DNA of 64,000 nt, taken from positions 35,295,670-35,359,669 of the forward strand of contig OX638135.1 of the NCBI GenBank assembly GCA_951804985.1, in the 5' to 3' direction. Source of the DNA: Dryomyza anilis (Eukaryota > Arthropoda > Insecta > Diptera > Dryomyzidae). Shown here one piece after another: positions 26,853 to 37,268 of this stretch; position 1 is the stretch's first letter; every line of letters begins with the position of its first letter. Position numbers and translations under genes: made by a program. The notes below the pieces were generated by a model. That model was not told the origin of the DNA. It made no database searches and worked only from the letters and a program-made list of their open reading frames with translations.

Positions 26853-27423
26853 TCCTATCCTATTAATATAATAAATCTGTTTGTTCGTTTGTACGTTTGT
26901 ACGTTTGTTCCGCTTCTCCGTCTAAACGGCTGATCCGATTTTCTTGAAATTTTTACCACAGATGCGGTATGGTCTGGAAGGAATGATAGGCTATATATGG
27001 GCGGGATTGGACGAAGAGGCGTGGCACCTCTCATACAACCTTAACTTTCAATACGACCTTAACTTTCAAAACTCGGCACTACCACCAGCTACGAACATGA
27101 AACAAAAAACTCAAATACAAAAAAAAAAAAAATTAAAAACAGAAAAAGCAAAAGCACAAAACAAAACAAAACAAAAGCAAAAATACAAAAACAAAAGCAA
27201 TCACGTTTGTTCCGCTTCTCCGTCTACACGGCTGATCCGATTTTCTTGAAATTTTTACCACAGATGCGGTATGGTCTGGAAGGAATGATAGGCTATATAT
27301 GGGCGGGATTGGACAAAGAGGCGTGGCACCTCCCATACAACCTAAACTTTCAATACGATATAACTCGGCACTTTCACCAGCTACGAACATGAAACAAAAA
27401 ACTCAAATACAAAAAAAAAATAT

Positions 27424-28122
27424 AAAACCAGTTGGGAAGGTTAGATCACATGGGACATTTTAAAGTAGGTGTTATTATGATAGTTAGATAGTTAGTTAGG
27501 ATTATCAAAATTATAGTCGGTCTAAGCCGACTATAAATACCCTACACATATGTGTGGTTACCATTCAAAGTGGTATATAGGTCACCAGGGTATTTGAATC
27601 CTAAAAATAACTACAAACTTTCCATCCCTGAAGAAATTACTTTCATTTGATACCCATATTTACAAATGGGTAGATGTACCGAATTTCGATTTTTTTTTTT
27701 TGGGGAACCACATATCATTTCGTGGGAAATTTTTTTTTCATTTATTTGAGCATAATGTCAATATATATTTGACCAAAAAAGTTTATATAAGCACGTATAC
27801 AGTAATATTGATTCGTAGATGTTAATTTTATATGAGGTATTTGAACATAAGTGGTCGGTTCTCAGGTCACAATAGACCGATTATGATAATTTTCTTGTTC
27901 AGACAGCTTAGATATATAAGTAATCTAAATCTAAAGTTTCATTACTCTAGCTCTTCAACTTTTTCTGTAATCGTGATTTCAACAGACAGACAGAAGGACA
28001 GACGGACAGACAGACAGACAGACAGACGGACAACGCTAAATCGACTCAGGAGGTCATGCTTATCAAGAATATATATACTTTTCCACACCGGAGATGTTTT
28101 TTTCAGGTTGTTACAAACGGCG
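27424..28122 (+). mobile_element. mini-me/DINE-like element, copy B (nested in Helitron)
   Basis: Begins 'aaaaccagttgggaaggttag', carries the near-palindrome 'gtcggtctaagccgac', a short GACA/GACG tract (about 27,984-28,031) and 'ctaaatcgactcaggaggtc'. It ends early at 'gttacaaacggcg' and lacks the 'cactcttagtgtagggtata' terminus. It is more diverged than copies A, C and D. Confidence 0.8.
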
Positions 28123-28204
28123 AAATATAAATAATTGTCCCTAAAGCCACGAAAAAAAAGAAAAATATGTTATTAAAAATGTCCCTAAAATAGTGAAATT
28201 AATA
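28123..28204. other. Short spacer between mini-me copies B and C
   Basis: AT-rich, contains two imperfect repeats of 'gtccctaaa'. No gene. Confidence 0.4.
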
Positions 28205-28943
28205 CAAAACCAGTTGGGAAGGTTAGATCACATGGGAAATTTTAAAGTAGGTGTAATTATGATAGTTAGGATTATCAAAATTATAGTCAGTCTAAGCCGA
28301 CTATAAATACCCTACACATATGTGTGGTTACCATTCAAAGTGATATATAGGTCACCAGGGTATACGAATCCTGAAAATAACTACAAACATTCAATCGCTG
28401 AAGAATTTCCATTCATTTGATACCCATATTTACAAATGGGTAGGTGTACCGAATTTCGATTTTTTTTTTTGTGAACCACAAGTCTTTTCGCCGGAAAACA
28501 TTATTATCATGTATTTGAGCATGATGTCAATATATATTTGACCAACAAAGTTTACCTAAGCACGTATACATAAAAATTGATCTTTATATGTACATTTTAT
28601 ATGTGGTATTTGAACATAAGTGGTCGGATCATAGGTCACCATGGACCGATCTCGCCAATTTTTTCGCACATACAGCGTAGGTATATTAGTAATCTAAGTT
28701 ATAAGTTTCATTTATCTAGCTCTTCAATTTTAAAAGTCTTAGGGATTTCAACAGACAGACAGACAGACGGACAGACAGACAGACGGACAGACAGACGGAC
28801 AGATGGACATCGCTAAATCGACTCAGGAGGTCATGCTGATCAAGAATATATATACTTTTCCATACCGGAGATGCTTTCTTCTGGGTGTTACAAACGGCGT
28901 ACCAAACTGAATATACCCTTTCACTCTTAGTGTAGGGTATAAA
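28205..28943 (+). mobile_element. mini-me/DINE-like element, copy C (nested in Helitron)
   Basis: Full-length copy from 'aaaaccagttgggaaggttag' to 'cttagtgtagggtata', with the hairpin, the GACA/GACG tract (about 28,754-28,805), 'ctaaatcgactcaggaggtc' and 'gttacaaacggcgtaccaaa'. It lies 80 bp right of copy B, in the same orientation, inside the Helitron. Confidence 0.85.
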
Positions 28944-29332
28944 CATAAAAGCAAAAGCACGAAACAAAAGCAAAAATACAAAAACAAAAGCAATCACGTT
29001 TGTTCCGCTTCTCCGTCTACACCGCTGATCCGATTTTCTTGAAATTTTTACCACAGATGCGGTATGGTCTGGATGGAATGATAGGCTATATATGGGCGGG
29101 ATTGGACAAAGAGGCGTGACACCTCCTATACAACCTAAACTTTCAATACGATATAACTCGGCACTTTCACCAGCTACGAACATGAAACAAAAAACTCAAA
29201 TACAAAAAAAAATTAAAAACAAAAAAGCAAAAGCACAACACAAAACAAAAGCAAAAATACAAAACCAATAACATAAAACCACTATCCAAACTAAATGAAA
29301 AACTAAAAAAGGAAAGAAAAAGAAAAACAAAC

Positions 29333-30395
29333 TCACCACACTAAAACTAACCAAACTAAAACTCACCACACTAAAATTCACCCTTAAATTCACCACACTA
29401 AAACCCACCACACTATAATTCACCACACTAAAACTCACCACACAAAAACTCACCACACTTACACTCACTACACCAAAACTCACTACACTAAAACTCAAAA
29501 CACTAAAACTCACAACACTAAAACTCACCACACTTAAACTCACCACACAAAAATTCAACACACTAAAATTCACCACACTAAAATCCACCACAATAAAATT
29601 TCATCACACTAAAACTCATCACACTAAAATTCACCACACTAAAACTCACCACACTAAAATTTCACCACATTAAAACTCACCACACTAAAACTCACCACAC
29701 TCAAATGTCGCCACAATAAAACTCACCGCACTAAAATTCACCACACTAAAACCTACCACACTAAAACTCACCACACTAAAACTCACCACACTAAAACTCA
29801 CCACACTAAAACTCACCACACTAAAACTCACCACACTAAAACTCACCACACTAAAACTCACCACACAAAAATTCAACACACTAAAATTCACTACACTTAA
29901 ACTCACCACACTAAAATTTCACCACACTAAAACTCACCACACTAAAACTCACCACATTAAAACTCACTACACTCAAATTTCGCCACACTAAAACTCACCA
30001 CACTAAAACTCACCACACTAAAATTCACCACACTAAAACCCACCACACTATAATTAACCACACTAAAACTCACTACACTAAAATTCACTACACTAAAACT
30101 CACCACAATAAAATTCATCACATTAAAATTCATCACACTAAAACACGCCACACTAAAACACGCCACATTAAAATTCACCACACTAAAACCCACCACACTA
30201 TAATTCACCACACTAAAACTCACCGCACTAAAAATCACCGCACTTAAACTCACCACACTAAAACTCACCACACTAAAACTCACCAAACTAAAACTCACCA
30301 CACCAAAACTAAACACAATTAAACTCACCACTCCAAAACTCACCACACCGAAACTTACCACACCGAAACTTACTACATTAAAACCCACCACACTA
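29333..30395 (+). repeat. 15-bp minisatellite (CACCACACTAAAACT)n in Helitron
   Basis: About 70 tandem, slightly varied copies of a 15-bp unit reading CACCACACTAAAACT, with variants such as 'caccacactaaaattcac', 'caccacacaaaaactc' and occasional +1 units ('aaatttcac'). Because 15 is a multiple of 3, long artificial frames arise on the minus strand (29196-29591, 29685-29909, 29957-30391, all reading FSVVS-like). These are not genes. The second Helitron carries the same unit in reverse (51,945-52,195). Confidence 0.93.
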
Positions 30396-31264
30396 AAACT
30401 TCTACAAGGAAAAACTCTACGGGGAAGAATTCTACCGGGAACAATTCTACCGGGATGAATTCTACCTGGAAAATTCTACGGGAAAGCGTTCTATGTGGAT
30501 TTTACGGGGAAGATTTCTGCTGGGAATAAGCGCAGTATGAGAAAGAATTGTCTTTGAGAAAAGTTGTTTTGGCGGAGAATTATTTGGTTACCACATTTAT
30601 AAAACCAATAAAAAAACTTCAACAGCTAAGCACGGACCCCTCATATAAATAATAAAATGTTTTTTATATTAATAAAATCGCTCCATATCTTTGAATTCAG
30701 AAAATCTTGGCACGAGTCGTGCACGGGTCCAGCTAGTTTTAAATATTTGTGAAAATAAAAAAATAAAAAAGGGACACTTGTCTAGCTAAATAGTGAAAAT
30801 CGCACACTGTGCGTTGGTGTGAACGACGACCAATGTAACCATTTCTTCTTAATAACAACGTCCAGATTATCATGCACACTAGACATCTGCAAAAGTGCAT
30901 TTGAAACCCACTTCAAGACATTCACTTCGTTTCAAAACATTTACTGTCGTCAACTCTATGCTTAAAAAACAATTGAATGTCTTGCTCACAACAACAAAGA
31001 ACCAAGTACTGTCAAATCAAAACAAAACTGAAGTGAAGAGGTCTATGATGATGTACATAATACTGTCGATTGTAATTTACGAAATGAATTCAAAACTGTA
31101 GAGTGCAGTAGTGCATATCTTCTGAGGAAACTTCAAAACTATTTGTGCAGATGTCTAATTCACACATTGCCGAACAACAACATAATTTTTCTTCACTTTC
31201 TTCCTACTGCCCACATTCACCCATCCAGAATTAGGCAGTTTGTCATTACGGGAGAGGTCATCTT

Positions 31265-32631
31265 GCACATATAGTTGCCCTGCACATATAGTTGCCCTGC
31301 ATAGTAAGGTTAAAAAATGTTTAGAACTAATTTATCTTTCAAACTGCATACCTAATTTTTACGTTGAGCTTTGAAAACTTTTCTGCAGGTGTGCAAAATC
31401 AAAATATAATGAAAAAATACGAAATTTGGATGAATATGATATTAATTAATATGACATTTTGCACACATATGTAAGGTAAATATATAAGTGTTTGGTATCA
31501 TTGAAAAGAAAAGATTTCAAGGGATCCATGTGGCGAATATACAGACAAACTGTATATAGTTTCTAAACACTGTTTTTTTGAAAAATAAGAAAAATAAAAA
31601 AATAAAAATTTAGAAAAAAAAAGTTAAAATATGATTGAATATATCTAAATAAGTATTAACCTTATCATCATAAAACTTTTACCTAATAGACAATAGTTTT
31701 ATATACTTATGCTTTATTAAAACATTTTTTTATTATAAAGTGATTTTTTTATTATAAACCGGTTTTAATCTAAGTCTCTCCAAAAAATGAGTATTTTGAA
31801 TATACTTCGCCGGGCAAAAAATAAGTAAGGGTCAAAAATACGTAAAAATAACTTGCCCTTGAAACTAGAATTTGACTTTCGACTTTTCTGCAGGGGGTCA
31901 AAGCAAAAAAATAAATAAAAAAACTTGAACTTTGACCAGTGTTGCCAGATTGGTTAAATACATTTTGGATAAGTTTTATCATTTAAAAGATTCTCAGTAA
32001 TGTTATCTATCAAAAAAATATAACAAAAGTACATGTTACTGAAGAAAAAAAAACTTACGGAGATTTCCGTAAAAGTCAAATTTTCCAAAAAAAAATGAAA
32101 AAATTTGAAATAAAAAAATGTTCGACTTTACAATTTTATATTTACTAAACCACTTGAGATATTTCAAAACGGTTTTCAGTTTATGATTTATGTGATAATT
32201 ATTTTTAAAAGTTCCTTACACATATTTTGATTTCATGATAAAATGTACAATCTATGTAAAAATATGTTAAGTAAACACTTCAAAAATTAAAAAAAAAAAT
32301 CATGTTCAAGTCTATATCTTTAAAACTAAACAAGATATTTTCTAATGTAAGCACATTTTATTAGATCTCAATGTAAGCTTTCCATAAAAAAAAGAATTTT
32401 AAAAATCGGATAACTTTTGGATTTTTTACAATTTTTGAAAGATTTTTCATGAACAAATTTTCAATTTTACTGATTTTTATCTCCATAACTATTAAAGGTA
32501 CAAACTCCAATTTCGAAACTTAAGTTCTCTCAAGTACTCTCTATACAACACTTTTAAATTTTTTAAATCGGTTGAGTCGTTCCGACAGTACTGAATTTCA
32601 CCCGATTTAAGAGCGTTTGGGCACACTGTGC
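31265..32631 (+). mobile_element. Foldback-type element, partial copy (interior plus right arm)
   Basis: 31,265-31,740 matches the interior of the complete element at about 43,085-43,610. 31,760-32,631 matches its right arm (43,600-44,441), ending at the GCACACTGTGC tip (32,621-32,631). Diagnostic phrases are 'ttctgcagggggtcaaag', 'gaccagtgttgccagattgg' and 'gaatttcacccgatttaaga'. The left arm is missing: the copy begins directly after the segmental-duplication breakpoint. The minus frame 31770-31982 is a by-product. No coding capacity. Confidence 0.75.
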
Positions 32632-33039
32632 GACATTACTTGTTCTTTCATCAAGAAATTGAAAAAAACTTAGTCTTCAGTTCATTGACCTCATTAGACA
32701 ATAACTATTCCGAGTACTTAGTGCATTTTATATTTTTTTTATTTTATTATTCTTACTCTAAGGAATATTGAAATATAGAAAACAAAACAAAAGGCAAAAG
32801 AAAATCATCTAATATTTTAAACTCAGTTTTTTTATTTATCGAAAAACATTTTTTCATTATTTAAATAGAATTGTTTTTTTATATATTGATTTTCGACCAG
32901 AGCGTTGTTTTTGTCGTACAACATTTTTTTTAACAATTTTTTTTATTGAAAAAATAATGTTTGTTGGATTTTTTATTAACACATAAATAGCATCAACAAC
33001 ATTACTATACTGAAGTAAAGTAAAGTCGCTCAGAGAGAC
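32632..33039. other. AT-rich spacer with a weak minus-strand frame
   Basis: AT-rich. The minus frame 32,857-33,156 (99 codons, Lys/Ile/Asn-rich end) spans the edge of the partial duplicate. I cannot support a function and regard it as probably accidental. Confidence 0.4.
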
Positions 33040-33357
33040 TTCACTATAATACTGTCGATTGTCATTTACGCAATGTATTAAAAACTGTAGAGTGCAGTAG
33101 TGCATATTTTCAGAGGAAACTTCAAAACTATTTGTGCAGATGTCTAATTCACACATTGCCCAACAACAACATAATTTTCTTCACTTTCTTCCTACTGCCC
33201 ACATTCACCCTACCAGAATTAGGCAGTTTGTCATTACGGGATAGGTCATCTTCAGAGAGCGCTGAATCCGAACAGGCAGCGAGAGAGTCAACAGCAACAA
33301 CAAAAGCAGAAGAGGCATAAGTATCACCAAAAACATCAGTAACAGCAGCAAAAGAAG
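33040..33357 (+). repeat. Third, partial copy of the duplicated block (right end only)
   Basis: 33,040-33,357 matches 35,690-35,998 (and 31,080-31,264), from 'actgtcgattgt' to 'agaagattca'. It then joins directly to the left end of copy 2 ('tattctccagtgg'). This is the head-to-tail junction expected of a tandem duplication. The minus frame 33,205-33,519 is created by that junction and by the TA-element terminus, and is not a natural gene. Confidence 0.8.
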
Positions 33358-33472
33358 ATTCATATTCTCCAGTGGCGTGTCTTTCTTTACCAATTTATAG
33401 CATGCCATGTGATTTCTACCAATATCAGCATACTTTTCAACATATGCGATGATATTTTCTTCAGTCATAGTC

Positions 33473-35437
33473 GCACAGTGTGCGATTTTAACTAGGGGAA
33501 AGGTCCGTTGGTTGGACACAGTTTTGTATTTTGACTATAACATTTTATGTAAAAACAAGTTAGTGGAATAATATATACCAATTTAAAGTGCATTTAATGG
33601 GCTATCTTTTATAGAATAGAATTTTATGGTTACATATAAATTTTAAAAAATACAGTCTACATTCTGAAGAACAAAAAAATTGGTCCGTAGGTTGGGTCAC
33701 CACAAAAAATCGTTAAAACACCTTTCAAAAAAGACCGAAAATGAATAATTTTAATTATATTATACTTTTTCAACCAATCTGTATTATATATCATTTAATA
33801 GAACTTACAAAATCATGAACTAGTGATGGTTATACATTTTGAAATATTATACGTAAATGTGAACCAAAAGCCATAAATTGAAAAATCATTCAAAATTAAC
33901 TAAAAATGTTTCGATGTGACACTCTATATTATGACACTCACAAATATTTGTGAGTGCTTTTAATAATGAGAAAATGGGTGGCCCAACCTACGTATCTCGA
34001 GTGACCCAACATACTTCTTTATCAAAATTTGAGAAAAATTCTACATATTTCTTCTGCATCAAATTTTGATAGAAAACTTGTTTACATTATAAAAAGAAAT
34101 TCGTTAACGACATTTTATTGCATATAACTTTAATTTTATAATGTGAATTGACCACCTATTCAACACTTGAAAAAGTCAACAAAAAACTTTTTTGAGTACA
34201 TTTTAGTAATCATCTGGGTGAGTTATAAGCACCAAACCATTTCACTTCAAAGTTTTGCGAAAAGTTGGAGTGCAATGTTACTTGAGATGTACCATCAAAA
34301 CTTTATGATCGCCAGTGTAAAAAAACAAAAAAATAGCGGTGGCCTAGCCTACGGACCGGCCTAACCTACGGACCTTTCCCCTATTTAGCTGGACAAAAGT
34401 CTATATTTTAAGAATTAGGGAAGGTAGACTAATTGTTTTTTCACCACAGTGAAGTAATCCACTAAGGAGTTTTTAGGTAAATTTTGGGAAATATCGGTCG
34501 ACTGCTACGCCCACTTGCCATGTAACTGGTAATATTTATATATCAGAATTTGGTAATTTCGTAAGGATTCAAAAATTTTGTGTTTATTCTGCATTGTTAA
34601 AACTGTAATTAATATTGTATTTTAATAAATTATTTAAAAAAAATATTTATAAATCCAATTTTTCGTAAAATTTTGGGTTTTGAAATAATGACAACATTTC
34701 TGTCATTAAGCCTGCTTTTTTAACTTTAACGGGTTTAATAATTTATAAATGAACTATTTTTAAATGGACTAAATCTGGAATTATTTATAGAAGCTGTTCT
34801 TTTACGTTTTAACATTAAAAAGTTCGCAAACTATATGTGTTGTTCGCCAAATATATAAAATTTTCTTACAAAAGACAGACGAAGGCATTGCAGTAATTTA
34901 AAAAAGTGTATGGGGATTGCAAATATGTGCAGCCAGAATTTTGTTTTCCTAAAAGTAAACATTTTCATTGTTATTGAGAATTTAATCAAACATCGGAATA
35001 ATGTGGAATAAGAAAGAAAACTTCTACAGAAGTTGACACTTTTTTCCGAAATACATACAATTAAAACTATTATTTTCAATTCGAATATTAAAATATTATT
35101 TTAACAATTTTCAAGTAAATTTTAAATGTTGTTTGAAGTGCATGTAGACAACTTTATTTAAGAAAAAAAATTGGAGAAAATCACTAAGCATAACAAAGTT
35201 TTGCACCTGCAAAATAAACAAATTATTGTCATTCGTCAATGTGTATTTGAGCGCATTGATCAAACATTGACATTTGGAGTCTCATTACAATATGTTTGTT
35301 TAAATTTTGTAAACATTTTATTAAGTTTTCTTGTTACTGGGACAGTTCACTATTATTCCTATTTTAAATATTTGTGAAAATAAAAAAATAAAAAAGGGAT
35401 TCTTGTCTAGCTAAATAGTGAAAATCGCACACTGTGC
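33473..35437. mobile_element. Terminal-inverted-repeat element, tip GCACAGTGTGC, copy 2
   Basis: Left end 'gcacagtgtgcgattttaac' at 33,473, interrupted by the TA element and resumed as 'tttagctggacaaaagtc' at 34,384. Right end 'tctagctaaatagtgaaaat' then 'cgcacactgtgc' at 35,437. Interior is AT-rich and non-coding, about 1.07 kb after removing the TA element. No target duplication recognised. Confidence 0.55.
33495..34381. mobile_element. TA-flanked MITE-like element, copy 2 (887 bp)
   Basis: Ends GGGGAAAGGTCCGTTGGTTGG (left) and CCTAACCTACGGACCTTTCCCC (right), flanked by TA at 33,493-33,494 and 34,382-34,383. Same site and interior as copy 1. No transposase frame. The plus frame 34167-34364 is accidental. 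Confidence 0.78.
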
Positions 35438-35779
35438 GTTGGTGTGAACGACGACCAATGTAACCATTTCTTCTTAATAACAACGTCCAGATTATCATGC
35501 ACACTAGACATCTGCAAAAGTGCATTTGAAACCCACTTCAAGACATTCACTTCGTTTCAAAACATTTACTGTCGTCAACTCTATGCTTGAAAATCAATTG
35601 AATGTCTTGCTCACAACAACAAAGAACCAAGTACTGTCAAATCAAAACAAAACTGAAGTGAAGAGGTCTATGATGATGTACATAATACTGTCGATTGTAA
35701 TTTACGAAATGAATTCAAAACTGTAGAGTGCAGTAGTGCATATTTTCAGAGGAAACTTCAAAACTATTTGTGCAGATGT

Positions 35780-36232
35780 CTAATTCACACATTGCCGAAC
35801 AACAACATAATTTTTCTTCACTTTCTTCCTACTGCCCACATTCACCCATCCAGAATTAGGCAGTTTGTCATTACGGGAGAGGTCATCTTCAGAGAACGCT
35901 GAATCCGAACAGGCAGCGAGAGAGTCAACAGCAACAACAAAAGCAGAAGAGGCATAAGTATCACCAAAAACAACAGTAACAGCAGCAAAAGAAGATTCAG
36001 CTAAATTTGCAGATCCAGAGAATCTGGCAGAAGCACTGGCAACACCAGAGTACAATGCATTAGAGAGTGCAGGTGGTGCAGCAGCAACGGATATTAGCGA
36101 AGAGCGCAATGTAGACGCATTCGCAAAACTGGTTTGATTCGTCTTATTTGTATTTGCAAGCGGCGTAATATTTAATTGAGCGACACACAGTGTGTTCATA
36201 CGAAATACAAAATTGGATTCTGGTGTAGACAA
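35780..36232 (-). CDS. Unidentified Ser/Ala-rich ORF, 150 aa
   Basis: Minus-strand frame starting MSTPESNFVFRMNTLCVAQL. It has a Ser/Ala-rich middle (SSLISVAAAPPALSNALYSG, SASARFSGSANLAESSFAAV) and a basic end (NVGSRKKVKKN). The segment SAFVVAVDSLAACSDSA...SEDDLSRNDKLPNSG is repeated in the partial copy at 33,205-33,350, with a reading-frame change at the C-terminal end. The first codons overlap the 19-bp hairpin at 36,197-36,248. Low-complexity composition resembles an N-terminal linker or a Gag-like region, but I recognise no domain. It may be a relic exon captured in the duplication. Confidence 0.3.
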   Translation of the reverse strand: MSTPESNFVFRMNTLCVAQLNITPLANTNKTNQTSFANASTLRSSLISVAAAPPALSNALYSGVASASARFSGSANLAESSFAAVTVVFGDTYASSAFVVAVDSLAACSDSAFSEDDLSRNDKLPNSGWVNVGSRKKVKKNYVVVRQCVN

Positions 36233-36248
36233 TTTTGTATTTCGTATG
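36197..36248. repeat. Perfect 19-bp hairpin
   Basis: Arms CATACGAAATACAAAATTG (36,197-36,215) and its exact reverse complement (36,230-36,248), with a 14-nt loop. Preceded by 'acacacagtgtgt'. No T-run or gene context suggests a terminator. It more likely marks a transposon end or a small inverted duplication. Confidence 0.9.
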
Positions 36249-36906
36249 GGAAATTATGCAAAACTAACATTGAATTTGATTGAACATATCTAAACAATAG
36301 TAAACCCTATCATCATGAAGATTCTGCCGATTAAATACTAACTTTATACACTTCGAACTTATAAAAAATAATTTGGTAATATATACTTTTTACAGGTAGA
36401 TATAACGGTTTTATGACAAGTCCTTTTAAAAAATGTATATTTCCAGAAATAATGTTGCCCTGCACATATAGTTGCCCTGCATAGTAAGGTTAAAAAATGT
36501 TTAGAACTAATTTATCTTTCAAACTGCATACCTAATTTTTACGTTGAGCTTTAAAAACTTTTCTGCAGGTGTGCAAAATCATAATATAATGAAAAAATAC
36601 GAAATTTGGATGAATATGATATTAATTAATATGACATTTTGCACACATATGTAAGGTAAATATATAAGTGTTTGGTATCATTGAAAAGAAAAGATTTCGA
36701 GGGATCCATGTGGGGAATATACAGACAAACTGTATATAGTTTCTAAACACTGTTTTTTTGAAAAATAAGAAAAATAAAAAAATAAAAACTTAGAAAAAAA
36801 AAGTAAAAAATTTGATTGAATATATCTAAATAAGTATTAACCTTATCATCATAAAACTTTTACCTAATAGACAATAGTTTTATATACTTATGCTTTATTA
36901 AAACAT
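36249..36906 (+). mobile_element. Foldback-type element, interior fragment
   Basis: 36,395-36,906 matches 43,025-43,540 and 31,265-31,725 ('gatataacggttttatgaca', 'ccctgcacatatagttgccc', 'gaaaacttttctgcaggtgt', 'gggatccatgtgg'). Both inverted arms are absent. 36,249-36,394 is AT-rich sequence of uncertain membership. The copy is cut at 36,906 by sequence leading into a reversed mini-me fragment. Confidence 0.6.
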
Positions 36907-36930
36907 TCACATTAAAACCTAAAATAATAG

Positions 36931-37150
36931 TGAAAGGGTATATTCAGTTTGGTACGCCGTTTGTAACACCAAGAAGGAAGCATCTCCGGTATGGAAAAGT
37001 ATATATAATCTTGATCAGCATGACTTCCTGAGTCGATTTAGCGTCCGTCTATCTGTCTGTTGAAATCACGATTACAGAAAAACTGGAGGAGCTAAATAAA
37101 TGAAACTAATTTAGATTACTTATATATCTACACTGCCTGTCAGTGAAAAT
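36931..37150 (-). mobile_element. mini-me/DINE-like element, copy E (partial, minus strand)
   Basis: Reading minus: '...ttcaacagacagatagacgg', 'ctaaatcgactcaggaagtc', 'gttacaaacggcgtaccaaa' and 'tataccctttcac'. Only the right third of the element is present. It is followed on the plus strand by the (TA)n tract at 37,175, which fits the second proto-microsatellite reported for mini-me elements, though that link is inferred. Confidence 0.7.
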
Positions 37151-37172
37151 GGGTTATGAATATATATGGGCA

Positions 37173-37174
<2 letters not shown>

Positions 37175-37265
<91 letters not shown>
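37175..37265. repeat. (AT)n microsatellite, ~91 bp
   Basis: Uninterrupted alternating A and T from 37,175 to about 37,265, immediately right of the reversed mini-me fragment. Confidence 0.95.

Positions 37266-37268
<3 letters not shown>

Larger units (their letters stand above)
26897..29215 (+). repeat. Three copies of a ~160-bp Helitron internal block
   Basis: 'cgtttgttccgcttctccg' followed by 'ctgatccgattttcttgaaa', 'gcggtatggtctgg' and 'gataggctatatatgggcgg' occurs at about 26,903-27,065, 27,205-27,370 and 28,997-29,170. Each is followed by 'gctacgaacatgaaac' and an A-rich tail. A diverged reverse copy is in the second Helitron (about 52,240-52,380). The two mini-me insertions sit between blocks 2 and 3. 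ORFs here are shadows. Confidence 0.8.
26853..30736 (+). mobile_element. Non-autonomous Helitron, 3,884 bp
   Basis: Starts with TC (TCCTATCCTATTAATATAAT) and ends with CTAG at 30,733-30,736. The end is preceded by a hairpin GCACGA-G-TCGTGC (from about 30,711) and the phrase 'acgggtccagctag', the classic Helitron 3' end. It inserted between A (26,852) and T (30,737). The paralogous block retains the empty site 'tattccta^ttttaaat' at 35,361/35,362. No Rep/helicase coding remains. The interior holds three copies of a ~160-bp block ('cgtttgttccgcttctccg...'), two nested mini-me elements, a 15-bp minisatellite and a run of 'ttctaccggga' repeats (30,400-30,500). A shorter relative lies at 51,655-52,438. 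Confidence 0.92.
24979..30812. mobile_element. Terminal-inverted-repeat element, tip GCACAGTGTGC, copy 1
   Basis: The two outer ends are inverted copies: 'gcacagtgtgcgattttaac' at 24,979 (continuing 'tttagctgggcaaaagtc' after the TA element), and the reverse complement at the right, 'ctagctaaatagtgaaaatcgcacactgtgc' ending at 30,812. Removing the TA-flanked element and the Helitron leaves about 1 kb of AT-rich, non-coding interior. The 11-bp tip is palindromic except for its centre base. I could not identify a target-site duplication, so superfamily is open. Confidence 0.55.
24868..31264 (+). repeat. Segmental duplication, copy 1 (interrupted by a Helitron)
   Basis: 24,868-26,852 plus 30,737-31,264 together match 33,358-35,889 almost base for base, with scattered substitutions and small indels. 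The left breakpoint is at 'ttcatattctccagtgg'. The right breakpoint lies after 'gagaggtcatctt', where copy 1 jumps into foldback-element interior sequence. The Helitron at 26,853-30,736 interrupts copy 1 only. The block contains the TA-flanked element, an AT-rich stretch (25,916-26,850) and the ~68-codon plus frame at 30,895-31,101, which is present in both copies but has no recognisable family. Confidence 0.9.
33358..35889 (+). repeat. Segmental duplication, copy 2 (Helitron-free)
   Basis: Matches 24,868-26,852 + 30,737-31,264 over ~2.5 kb with few differences. It includes the TA-flanked element in the same place and the unoccupied Helitron site at 35,361/35,362. Plus frame 35,520-35,726 differs from its copy-1 counterpart at only two residues (KKQLN versus ENQLN). 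This reflects DNA identity, not proof of coding. Minus-strand 33,360-33,490 carries the second copy of the KIAHCAT... frame. Confidence 0.9.

Noticed and set aside
29196..30391. Three minus-strand ORFs rich in FSVVSFSVV
   Set aside because: Translation of the 15-bp Helitron minisatellite; unit length divisible by three keeps the frame open.
29333..30395. CRISPR-like array
   Set aside because: Units are contiguous with no spacers, in a eukaryotic Helitron.
33205..33519. 104-residue ORF with a poly-Leu stretch
   Set aside because: A chimera created by the TA-element end, the duplicated block and a duplication junction read out of frame.
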